This document shows positions 43,226-51,130 of a stretch of 64,000 nt of DNA, one piece after another. The notes under the pieces were generated by a model. It worked only from the letters and a program-made list of their open reading frames with translations, did not search any database and was not told the origin of the DNA. The position numbers were made by a program, and so were the translations under genes. This DNA is from JAVBOW01 sp031550615. Its GTDB lineage: Bacteria; Bacteroidota; Bacteroidia; Bacteroidales; Rikenellaceae. Where the stretch lies: positions 5,867 to 69,866 of the forward strand of contig JAVBOL010000007.1 of the NCBI GenBank assembly GCA_031550615.1, in the 5' to 3' direction. The stretch's first letter is position 1. Each line of letters opens with the position of its first letter.

Positions 43226-45439
43226 ATGATGAAAAAACTTTCGATATTGCTGGTGGCCCTCTGTGCGGCGACCATTGCACAGGCGGCCAAAAGTGCCGAA
43301 GCGCCACGCCCCCGCCTTATGCTCACGCAAAAGGGCGTGAAGGATATCCGCGCGCAGCTGGGTAAAAACCACATCCTGGACAGCGCATGGAACAACGCCC
43401 GCGCCATAGCCGACAACGCCCTCGCCCAACCCATCGAAGTGCCCATCCCCGAGCACGTCGGCGGCGGGTATTCGCACGAAAAGCACAAGTCCAACTACAC
43501 GGATATGTACAACGCCGGGATAGCCTACCAGATCTCGGGCGAGAAGCGTTACGCCGAGTTCATCCGCACGATGCTGCTCAAATACGCCGACATGTACCCC
43601 GGCCTTGGTAGCCATCCCGCCGCATTCACCAAAACCCCGGGCAAGATATTCTACCAGATACTCAACGAGGCGGTGTGGCTGACCTTCACCGCCCACGCCT
43701 ACGACTGCGCCTACGACTACATCCCCGCCGCGGAGCGCGCACGCATAGAGCGCGACCTGTTCCGCCCCATGGTCGACTTTATGGAGAGCAGCCACGCGGA
43801 GAATAAAAAGGCTTTCAACTCGATGCACAACTTCGGCACGTGGATGGCCGCCGGGGTGGGCATGCTCGGCTATGTGATCGACGACGGGGATATGGTCGAA
43901 AAGGCGCTGCGCGGGTCGGACAAGGATGGCAAAACGGGCTTCCTGCTCCAGTTGGACAAGCTTTTCTCCCCCGACGGATACTACGACGAGGGCCCTGGCT
44001 ACCAGCGCTATGCACTCTACCCCTTCGTAGCCTTCGCCGAGTGCATCGATAACAACCAACCCGGGCTGGGCATATTCAAGGTGCGCGAGGGCATCCTCCC
44101 AAAGACCGTAAACGCCCTGCTGCAATGCACCTACATGGGGAATATATTCCTTTTGAACGATGCGATAGCCAAGGATATATACACTTTCGAAATACTTTTC
44201 AGCACCAACATCGCATATAAGGCCTCCCCGGCGGACCGCGGCATGCTCGGCATGATACGCAAACAGGGCATAGTCACACTCACCGACGCCGGGGCCATGG
44301 CCTCGCGCGCCATCAAGGAGGGCAAGGCGCAACCTTTCAGGTTCTACTCGCAGGTAATACGCACGGGCCCGGACGGCAAGGACGGCGGACTGGCCATCAT
44401 GCGCGGACGCGGCGATGGGGGCGGGGTGGATAAGGCCAACACCTGCGTGACGCTCAAGGCGACCACGCAGGGGGGCGGGCACGGCCACTTCGACCGCCTC
44501 TCGGTGCAGTATATGGCCAACGACGAACCTATCATCCCCGACTACGGCTCGGCGCGCTTCATCAACGTGGAGGTCAAGGCCAAGGGTGGCTACGCGCCCG
44601 AAAACCTGACCTTCGCCAAGATGTCCATCGCCCACAACACCGTAACGGTGGACCAGCGCTGCCACTACGAGGCCAAATCCTCGGCGGCGGACAAGCTGGG
44701 ATGCACCGTCAATTACAGCGACTTTTCCTCCCGCACGATGCAGATCGTTTCCGCATCCGAGAACAACGCCTACAAAGGCGTGGGCATGCGCCGCACGATC
44801 GCCCTTATCGACAACGGTGCGGCTGAATTCCCGCTCACGCTCGATATTTTCCGCCTCACCTCCGCCGCACGGCACACCTACGACCTGGCATGGTACTACA
44901 ACGGCCACTTCATGTCGGTGAATTATCCCTTCAAACGCAACGCCGCCGCACCTCAGCCCATGGGTGCGGGCAACGGCTACCAGCACCTCTGGCAGGAGAG
45001 CAAATCGAGCCCCGAAGAGCGGACCATGCAACTTTGCTGGCTGCGCGGCAAGCGTTTCTACACCCTGAGCACCGCCTCGAGTGTCCCCTGCGACGCCTTC
45101 CTCGTTCGCACCGGGGCCAACGACCCCGACTACAACCTGGTGACGCGCGACGGGATCATATACCGCAACCGCGAACAGGGCGGCAACGTGACGTTCGTTT
45201 CGCTCATCGAGGCGCACGGCAATTACGACCTCGTGAGTGAAACCACGCGCCAGGCCGCATCGGCGGTGGAGTCGGTGCGGATCGTGGTTGACAACGACGA
45301 TTATACCGTGGTGGGCGTGGAGATGAAAGGCGGCAAGAAATTCACCGTCGCGGTGGTGAACGGCGCATTCCCTGCCGACAAAAAACATTCCGCCGCCTCG
45401 CGCCAATGGACGGGAAACAGTGCTATATTTGCAGACTAA
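43226..45439 (+). CDS. PL17 oligo-alginate exolyase (heparinase II/III family)
   Basis: A 737-residue protein with a signal peptide (to about residue 20). An N-terminal alpha/alpha toroid (~30-370) is followed by a heparinase II/III-type beta-sandwich (~380-735; GGGHGHFDRLSVQYMANDEPIIPDYGSARF). The site motifs are SMHNFGTW (Asn202) and DGYYDEGPGYQRYAL (Tyr259), one residue off the Saccharophagus Alg17c numbering (Asn201, Tyr258). By the same offset Alg17c His202 would be Phe203 here. PL17 enzymes release the unsaturated monosaccharide from alginate oligomers, normally in the periplasm. PL15 or a glycosaminoglycan lyase is less likely given the two PL6 neighbours. Confidence 0.88.
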   Translation: MMKKLSILLVALCAATIAQAAKSAEAPRPRLMLTQKGVKDIRAQLGKNHILDSAWNNARAIADNALAQPIEVPIPEHVGGGYSHEKHKSNYTDMYNAGIAYQISGEKRYAEFIRTMLLKYADMYPGLGSHPAAFTKTPGKIFYQILNEAVWLTFTAHAYDCAYDYIPAAERARIERDLFRPMVDFMESSHAENKKAFNSMHNFGTWMAAGVGMLGYVIDDGDMVEKALRGSDKDGKTGFLLQLDKLFSPDGYYDEGPGYQRYALYPFVAFAECIDNNQPGLGIFKVREGILPKTVNALLQCTYMGNIFLLNDAIAKDIYTFEILFSTNIAYKASPADRGMLGMIRKQGIVTLTDAGAMASRAIKEGKAQPFRFYSQVIRTGPDGKDGGLAIMRGRGDGGGVDKANTCVTLKATTQGGGHGHFDRLSVQYMANDEPIIPDYGSARFINVEVKAKGGYAPENLTFAKMSIAHNTVTVDQRCHYEAKSSAADKLGCTVNYSDFSSRTMQIVSASENNAYKGVGMRRTIALIDNGAAEFPLTLDIFRLTSAARHTYDLAWYYNGHFMSVNYPFKRNAAAPQPMGAGNGYQHLWQESKSSPEERTMQLCWLRGKRFYTLSTASSVPCDAFLVRTGANDPDYNLVTRDGIIYRNREQGGNVTFVSLIEAHGNYDLVSETTRQAASAVESVRIVVDNDDYTVVGVEMKGGKKFTVAVVNGAFPADKKHSAASRQWTGNSAIFAD

Positions 45440-45445
45440 AGAGGT

Positions 45446-47026
45446 ATGTTTAAAATGAATCTACTGCTTTTATTTATCGTGGCGATGGCCTCATGCGGCG
45501 GCGGGTCGACCCCCGACCCGACACCTCCACCGCCGCCGCCCCCACCCCCGGCGGACGTGCGTTACCCTGCGGTCAACTCGCCCGCGATGCCCGCGGCGCG
45601 CCCGGGCGGCGAGATAATCCCCGACTTCAGCCGCGTGGGCTACCGTTGGGGCGATGCGCAGATCCCGTCGGTCGCCGTATGGAGGGAGCTCGACCCGCCC
45701 GCCGGGGGAGCCGACGCCACCGCCATAATACAACAGGCCATCACCGACTGCCCCGGTGGCGCCATCGTGCTCAAAGCCGGCACGTGGAACGTATCCGGCC
45801 AGATCAGAATAACCAAAAGCAACGTCGTGCTGCGCGGACAGGGGCGCGATCCGGCTAACGGCGGCACGCTGCTGGTCGCCACGGGCACTACGCAGCGTGC
45901 GCTGATTGTGATCGGCACCTCGGCCAGCAACGCCCGCAGCGCCACCAAGAACTCCGCGTACGCCATTAAGGACGACTACGTGCCCGCCGGGCAATTCTGG
46001 GTGCGCAGCCCCAAGGCCTCGGAATTCCGCGTGGGCGACAACGTGGTCATCTACCGCCCCTCGCCCCAGAACTGGATAACCGACCTGAAGATGGACCAGA
46101 TCCCCCCACGCACGGACGGGCTGCCCATCACCCAATGGCAAGCGGGTAAATACGACACCTGGGCCGAAAGGGTGATAACCTTCATCGACGGCGACACGCT
46201 GCATTTCGACAACCCGGTCGTGATAACCCTCGACAAGAACTACGGCGGCGGCCAGGTGGTGAAATACACCTACCCCAACCGCATCAGCGAATGCGGCGTG
46301 GAGAATATGGCGATCCACTCGGACTACGTCTCCGACACGGACGAGGAGCACGGCTGGAACGCCATCGAGGTGTACGTCGCCGAGCATTGCTGGATACGCG
46401 GGATCACCAGCCGTTACTTCGGCATGGGCCTCGCCTCGCTGGAAAAGGGCGCGAAGAACATCACGGTCGAGAATTGCACCTGCCTCGACCCCAAATCCAA
46501 GATCGAGGGCAGCCGTCGCTACTCATACCACATCCCCGACGGACAGATTTGCCTTATCAAAAACTGCTCGTCCGACAAGGCGCGCCACGACTACGCGACC
46601 GGTTCGCTCAACTGCGGTCCCAACGTGTTCACCGGCTGCACGGCCACGAACACCTACGCCGACATAGGCCCGCACCAGCGCTGGAACAGCGGCACGCTCT
46701 ACGACCGCGTTATCTCCAACGGCGAGATCTGCATCCAGGACCGCAGCAACTACGGCTCGGGGCATGGCTGGGCCGCCGTGACCAACGTGCTGTGGAACTG
46801 CACCGGATCGCTCGTTATCGTGCAAAGCCCCTGGGTGTCGGGTTGCAACTACTCCATCGGCACGATAGGCACCAAAAGCCCCGGGAAATTCACCTCGCCT
46901 CCGCGTCCCGACGGGGTTTGGGCATCGCAGGGGAGCAACGTTTCGCCCGCTTCGCTCTACGAAGCGCAACTCACACTGCGCCGCACCAACCAACCGGGCG
47001 GGGTAATGGATACAAGCAAATTCTAA
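45446..47026 (+). CDS. Pectate-lyase-superfamily beta-helix lipoprotein, function unknown
   Basis: A 526-residue lipoprotein (MFKMNLLLLFIVAMASC, then a PTPPPPPPPPP linker) with a right-handed beta-helix. It opens with the Pectate_lyase_3-like segment DATAIIQQAITDCPGGAIVLKAGTWNV and continues with coils such as CWIRGITSRYFGMGLASLEKG and CTCLDPKSKIEGSRRYSYHIPDGQ. A Tyr/His/Arg-rich patch (RRYSYHIP; DKARHDYATGS; IGPHQRWNSG) looks like a possible active site or binding groove. It does not match PL6 motifs, and I cannot name a CAZy family. By position and anchoring it may be another alginate-active lyase, an epimerase or a binding protein. Confidence 0.75.
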   Translation: MFKMNLLLLFIVAMASCGGGSTPDPTPPPPPPPPPADVRYPAVNSPAMPAARPGGEIIPDFSRVGYRWGDAQIPSVAVWRELDPPAGGADATAIIQQAITDCPGGAIVLKAGTWNVSGQIRITKSNVVLRGQGRDPANGGTLLVATGTTQRALIVIGTSASNARSATKNSAYAIKDDYVPAGQFWVRSPKASEFRVGDNVVIYRPSPQNWITDLKMDQIPPRTDGLPITQWQAGKYDTWAERVITFIDGDTLHFDNPVVITLDKNYGGGQVVKYTYPNRISECGVENMAIHSDYVSDTDEEHGWNAIEVYVAEHCWIRGITSRYFGMGLASLEKGAKNITVENCTCLDPKSKIEGSRRYSYHIPDGQICLIKNCSSDKARHDYATGSLNCGPNVFTGCTATNTYADIGPHQRWNSGTLYDRVISNGEICIQDRSNYGSGHGWAAVTNVLWNCTGSLVIVQSPWVSGCNYSIGTIGTKSPGKFTSPPRPDGVWASQGSNVSPASLYEAQLTLRRTNQPGGVMDTSKF

Positions 47027-47040
47027 AATATTATCGTACA

Positions 47041-48024
47041 ATGAAAAACTTCAAAACCATCATCATCTGCGCCGCCGCAGCCCTCGTGTGCTCGGTGGCG
47101 GCAGCCAAGACCATCAAAGTGGCAGACGGCGAAGACCTGCGCGCCAAAGCCCGCAAAGCCCTCGCCGGCGACACCGTAAAGGTGGAAAAAGGCAGCTACG
47201 TGCTCACCTCGGCGCTGCCCCTGGCTGGCGACCTGGTCATCACCGCCGACCCGAAAGCGCGTCCCACGGTGAACCTGACCAATATTCTGGTCGGCACGGC
47301 GGCTAAGTCGCTCGTGATCGAGAATATCGACATCGTTTTCGAGCGTAAATACCTGTTCTACCTGACCGGCGCCGAAGATCAGTGCAGCATAGAGAATATC
47401 ACCCTGCGCAACTGCACGATCAACTTCAACGGTGTGGGAGCCAGCATTATAGGCAACCGCAGCACGGCAGCCACAAACGTCATCGGCAATTTCACGATAG
47501 ACAACTGCGTGGTATTCGGCCCCACCCTGCCCTCGCACGGCGTGCTGAACGTCGGTTCGGAGAGCACCCTGGAAATGAAATCGCTCACCCTGACCAACAG
47601 CACCTTCTCGAATTTCGACCGCGGCGTGGTGATCTGCTCCAAACCCATGGACGGCTTCAAGCTCACTGTCGGCAACTGCACATTCTACAAAATGAACACA
47701 TCGGATAACACCGCCGGGCTGTTCCGCGTGGATAAGGGCTCGGTCGACGCACAGATCACCAAATCGGTATTTTCATTCACGGGCGAGGCGACCAAATTCC
47801 TGGTCGTGGGCGCTGTCGACGGCGGCAAAGGCACCGTCACCGATTCATTCCGCACCGCCGAGCAGAAGCGCGTGGTGGGCGAGCTGGGTCTGCAAACGGC
47901 ATCGGGCAAGGCCGACGAGGTGTTCACCGCACCGGGCGACAACCCGACAGCCGCAGGGGTGTCCTTCAAGATAAAAGACGCCAAATTCGCCGGCCAGAAG
48001 ATCGGCGACCCGCGCTGGTTCTGA
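47041..48024 (+). CDS. Secreted beta-helix protein (DUF4957/DUF5123-like)
   Basis: A 327-residue protein with signal peptide MKNFKTIIICAAAALVCSVAAA-K. It begins with a DLRAKARKALAGDTVKVEKGSYVL coil and continues in short beta-helix turns (LVIENIDIVFERKYLF, ITLRNCTINF, LTLTNSTFSNFDRGVV) to a KIGDPRW end. This layout fits DUF4957/DUF5123 proteins of polysaccharide loci. No lyase residues are evident, so a binding role is as likely as catalysis. Last gene of the alginate operon, 14 nt after the previous stop and just before a bidirectional terminator. A much longer in-frame reading upstream is discarded because it runs through the preceding gene. Confidence 0.72.
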   Translation: MKNFKTIIICAAAALVCSVAAAKTIKVADGEDLRAKARKALAGDTVKVEKGSYVLTSALPLAGDLVITADPKARPTVNLTNILVGTAAKSLVIENIDIVFERKYLFYLTGAEDQCSIENITLRNCTINFNGVGASIIGNRSTAATNVIGNFTIDNCVVFGPTLPSHGVLNVGSESTLEMKSLTLTNSTFSNFDRGVVICSKPMDGFKLTVGNCTFYKMNTSDNTAGLFRVDKGSVDAQITKSVFSFTGEATKFLVVGAVDGGKGTVTDSFRTAEQKRVVGELGLQTASGKADEVFTAPGDNPTAAGVSFKIKDAKFAGQKIGDPRWF

Positions 48025-48035
48025 TCGTTGGGTAT

Positions 48036-48073
48036 AAAAGAAGAAGGAGCGCCTCGGCGCTCCTTCTTCTTTT
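48036..48073. terminator. Bidirectional terminator between alginate and laminarin loci
   Basis: A long perfect inverted repeat (arms AAAAGAAGAAGGAGCGCC and its complement) with a very short loop. It ends the plus-strand alginate operon and the minus-strand GH16 transcript. Confidence 0.88.
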
Positions 48074-48839
48074 ACTGATACACCCGCACCCAGTCGACGA
48101 GCATCTCGCAGGGCAGTATCGCGGGGTCCACACCGCGCTTGCCGCCCCAGTCGCCCCCTATGGCAAGGTTCAGGATGACGTAGAAGGGCCTATCGAAAGG
48201 CCACGTACAGGGATTCGCGGCGCGGTCGTTGGCGAATTCGAAGTACTTTACCCCGTCTGCAAATATCTCTATCCGCTGCTCGTCCCACAGGCAGGTATAT
48301 ATATGGAAATCGTCCTGCGCACCCTCCACATATAGTTTTTTGCCTTTCTGCGTGCCTTGCACGTGGTTGTAGGCCATCGTGTGGATCGTGCCGTGGATCG
48401 TGTCGGCGGCGTAACCCACATACTCCATTATATCTATCTCGCCGCTACGCGGCCAACCCCCGTAGGCAGGGTTGGCGGGCATCATCCAGAAGGCCGGCCA
48501 CGTACCGCGTCCGCCGGGCACCTTGATGCGCGCCTCTATGCGGCCATGCAGCCATTCGCCCTTACCGCGTGAGGTAAGGCGTGCGGAGGTTATGCCCTCG
48601 GCGGCGTTTATAGCCCTGATATGCAGGAACTCCCCATCCGCGTAGCTATTGGCCGCATCGGTCACATAGCGCTGCAACTCGTTGTTGACCTGCCCGGCGT
48701 GCATCTGCGCACGCATCCAGCGCGTGGTGTCGGGTGCGCCTGTATAATTGAATTCGTCGTTCCAGACCAATCGGTCCTGCCCCATCAGTTGTGCCGAGAA
48801 GAGCAGCGCGGCGATCACAGCCATGAGCCTTAACGCCAT
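48072..48839 (-). CDS. GH16 beta-glucanase (laminarinase type)
   Basis: A 255-residue secreted enzyme (signal peptide to about residue 20). It has the GH16 catalytic signature GEIDIMEY, with Glu134 the nucleophile, Asp136 the helper and Glu139 the acid/base. LVWNDEFNYTG at the start and VLNLAIGGDWGG plus MLVDWVRVYQ at the end are further hallmarks. The motif without a beta-bulge insertion, together with the GH3 and GH128 neighbours, points to endo-beta-1,3-glucanase activity on laminarin; agarase or lichenase specificity cannot be excluded. It overlaps the GH3 gene by 10 nt. Confidence 0.9.
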   Translation of the reverse strand: MALRLMAVIAALLFSAQLMGQDRLVWNDEFNYTGAPDTTRWMRAQMHAGQVNNELQRYVTDAANSYADGEFLHIRAINAAEGITSARLTSRGKGEWLHGRIEARIKVPGGRGTWPAFWMMPANPAYGGWPRSGEIDIMEYVGYAADTIHGTIHTMAYNHVQGTQKGKKLYVEGAQDDFHIYTCLWDEQRIEIFADGVKYFEFANDRAANPCTWPFDRPFYVILNLAIGGDWGGKRGVDPAILPCEMLVDWVRVYQ

Positions 48840-51130
48840 ACGCTGTCGTTTTGGGCGTTTATCATAAGCGTCTGGTCGCCCGCCTGGATGCGGAATTCGC
48901 CCTTTTCGAGTCTGCGGTTGCCCTGGTTATCCACGAAAGCCAGGTCGCGGGCGGCGACTTTAAGCGTAACCGTCTTTTTCTGCCCCGGGGCGAGTTCGAT
49001 CTTCTCGAAAGCCCTCAGGCGGCGGTTGTCGGGGGTCATCGAGGCCACCAGGTCAGAGCAGAAAAGCAGCACGCTCTCGCGGCCCGCCACCTTGCCTGTG
49101 TTTTTCACATCCACCGTGAAAGAGAGCGTATCCTCCGCCGTGAATTCGGCCTTGTCGACCTTCAGGGCGGAATACTCGAAGGTCGTGTAGCTCAACCCGT
49201 AGCCGAAGCCCCATTGCACGGAGGTTATCGACTGGTAGTCATACACACCGGCCATTTTCTCCTGGTTCTCTGACGGTTTATAGTCATAATTGAGCAGCGC
49301 GTTGACATACTTGGGATAGGTGTAGGGCAGTTTTCCCGAGGGGTTTTCGTCGCCCGAAAGCACCGCCGCGGCAGCCTCGCCGCCGAAGTTGCCCGGCAGG
49401 TAGAGCTGCACCACCGCCTGTACCAAAGGCTCGATGCGCGAGACGACGCGTGGACGGCCCTCATTGAGCAGCAGCACCACCGGTTTTCCGGTCGCGGCCA
49501 GGCGGCGTACCAGCTCCTGTTGGTTCTCCGAAAGCGACAGATCGTCCAGGTCGCCGGGCTTCTCGGTATAGGTGTTCTCGCCCAGGCAAGCCACTACCAC
49601 GTCGACCCCGGCGGCGGCCTTCACGGCGGCGTCGAAATCGGGCGTGAGCTCTTCGAAATATTTGCCTTTCATATTGTACTCCACGCCGGGCGCGTAGGTG
49701 ATGTTGGCAGCGCCGAAACGCTCCTGCATAGCCTTGAGTATGTTTTTATACGCCCCGGCGAACTGTTCGACCTTCTCTCCCTGCCACGAGTAGGTCCACC
49801 CGCCGTTGAGCGTGCGCATCGAGGCGGCGTTAGGTCCCGTCACGAGTATTTTCACACTTTTTTTCAAAGGCAGCAACCCATCCTTGTTCTTGAGCAGCGT
49901 GACGCATTCGAGGGCGGCACGGCGCGCGGTCTGCTCATGGCTGCGCAGGTCCGCGGCGGTTACGTCCGCCGGTGCGGACTTTTCGAAAAGCCCCAGGCGG
50001 AATTTAAGCCTGAGCACGCGGCGCACGGCGTCGTCGAGCCTGTCCATCGACACACCCCCTTCGCGCACGAGTTCGCACAGCTGCGCGCAATAATTCTTGT
50101 CGTAGGGCACCATGGCCATGTCGATGCCGGCGTTGAAGGCTATGCGTATGGCATCCTTATCCGATGCGGCGATGCGGTCGCGGCGGTAGAGGTTGTTTAT
50201 GTCCTGCCAGTCGGTAACCAGCAGCCCGTCGTAATCGAGCCCCTCTTTGAGAAGTTCGGTCAACAGGTGGCGGTCGGCGTGGACCGAAACACCGTTTATA
50301 ATGCCCGAATTGACCATAACGGAGAGTGCGCCGGCACCGATGGCCTGTTTATATTGTTCGAAATGTTTCTCTATCAATTCGCCGTAGGGGATGTATGCCG
50401 GCGTGCGGTCCTTGCCAGAGAATGGCACGCCGTAACCGGTAAAGTGCTTCAGGCACGTGGCCGCGCGGTGCTGCGCGATGCGGTCGCGGTCGGCGCCCTG
50501 GTGCCCCGACACGAAAGCCACGCCCATCTGGGAGATCAGGTATACGTCCTCGCCGTAGGTTTCCCACTGGCGCGGCCAGCGCGCGTCGCGCCCCAGATCG
50601 AGCACGGGCGAAAAATTCCACGGAATGCCGCACGCGCGCATTTCCATCGCGGTGATCTCCGCTCCGCGGCGCACCAGGTCGCGGTTGAAGGTCGCTCCCT
50701 GGGCTATCTGCTGGGGGAAGATCGTCGCCCCGGCGGTATATGTCACCCCATGCACGGCGTCGACGCCATAGAGCACGGGGATCTTCGAATAGCGCGCGTT
50801 GCAGGACTGAATGCCCTCGACGATAGCGCGCCACTGCGAGGGGGTGAGTGCACGGTTATTGGTCGTGTTGAGTATCGAGCCCGCCTTCAAAGTGCCGAAC
50901 ATCTCGGCCATGCGCTCCGGGTCGAGTTCGAAGGGGTCGGCGCTCTCATATACGGTGCGCCCCTTGCCGATCACGTTGAGGGTGTACTGGGCCGTTTGGC
51001 CGACCTTTTCTTCGAGGGTCATGCCCTTGAGCAGCGAGGAGATCTGCGCCTCATAGGGCGATGCGGCATGCGCGGCATGCAGAGTGAGCGCGGCTGCCAA
51101 TAAAATCAGTTGGGGTTTTATTCTCATCAT
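48830..51130 (-). CDS. GH3 beta-glucosidase
   Basis: A 766-residue exported enzyme (signal peptide to about residue 22). It has a GH3 N-terminal TIM barrel, a middle alpha/beta sandwich and a C-terminal fibronectin III-like domain. The nucleophile is Asp307 in LLVTDWQDI; KHFTGYG and the earlier PRWPRQWETYGED motif shape the -1 subsite. It should release glucose from the ends of beta-gluco-oligosaccharides in the periplasm. Its start (ATG) overlaps the regulator's TGA as ATGA, so translation is coupled; it also overlaps GH16. This gives the order regulator, GH3, GH16 in one transcript. Confidence 0.93.
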   Translation of the reverse strand: MMRIKPQLILLAAALTLHAAHAASPYEAQISSLLKGMTLEEKVGQTAQYTLNVIGKGRTVYESADPFELDPERMAEMFGTLKAGSILNTTNNRALTPSQWRAIVEGIQSCNARYSKIPVLYGVDAVHGVTYTAGATIFPQQIAQGATFNRDLVRRGAEITAMEMRACGIPWNFSPVLDLGRDARWPRQWETYGEDVYLISQMGVAFVSGHQGADRDRIAQHRAATCLKHFTGYGVPFSGKDRTPAYIPYGELIEKHFEQYKQAIGAGALSVMVNSGIINGVSVHADRHLLTELLKEGLDYDGLLVTDWQDINNLYRRDRIAASDKDAIRIAFNAGIDMAMVPYDKNYCAQLCELVREGGVSMDRLDDAVRRVLRLKFRLGLFEKSAPADVTAADLRSHEQTARRAALECVTLLKNKDGLLPLKKSVKILVTGPNAASMRTLNGGWTYSWQGEKVEQFAGAYKNILKAMQERFGAANITYAPGVEYNMKGKYFEELTPDFDAAVKAAAGVDVVVACLGENTYTEKPGDLDDLSLSENQQELVRRLAATGKPVVLLLNEGRPRVVSRIEPLVQAVVQLYLPGNFGGEAAAAVLSGDENPSGKLPYTYPKYVNALLNYDYKPSENQEKMAGVYDYQSITSVQWGFGYGLSYTTFEYSALKVDKAEFTAEDTLSFTVDVKNTGKVAGRESVLLFCSDLVASMTPDNRRLRAFEKIELAPGQKKTVTLKVAARDLAFVDNQGNRRLEKGEFRIQAGDQTLMINAQNDSVWR

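Noticed and set aside
43211..45406. A 731-codon open frame on the minus strand
   Set aside because: It is the antisense of the PL17 gene. High GC keeps the complementary frame free of stops; its composition (His/Val/Gly/Arg-rich) matches no protein family.
46291..47040. A 250-codon N-terminal extension of the last alginate-operon protein
   Set aside because: It reads through the preceding beta-helix gene in another frame; a signal peptide begins at 47041.
49520..51103. A 527-codon plus-strand frame opposite GH3
   Set aside because: Antisense shadow of a clear GH3 gene, with no recognisable domain.
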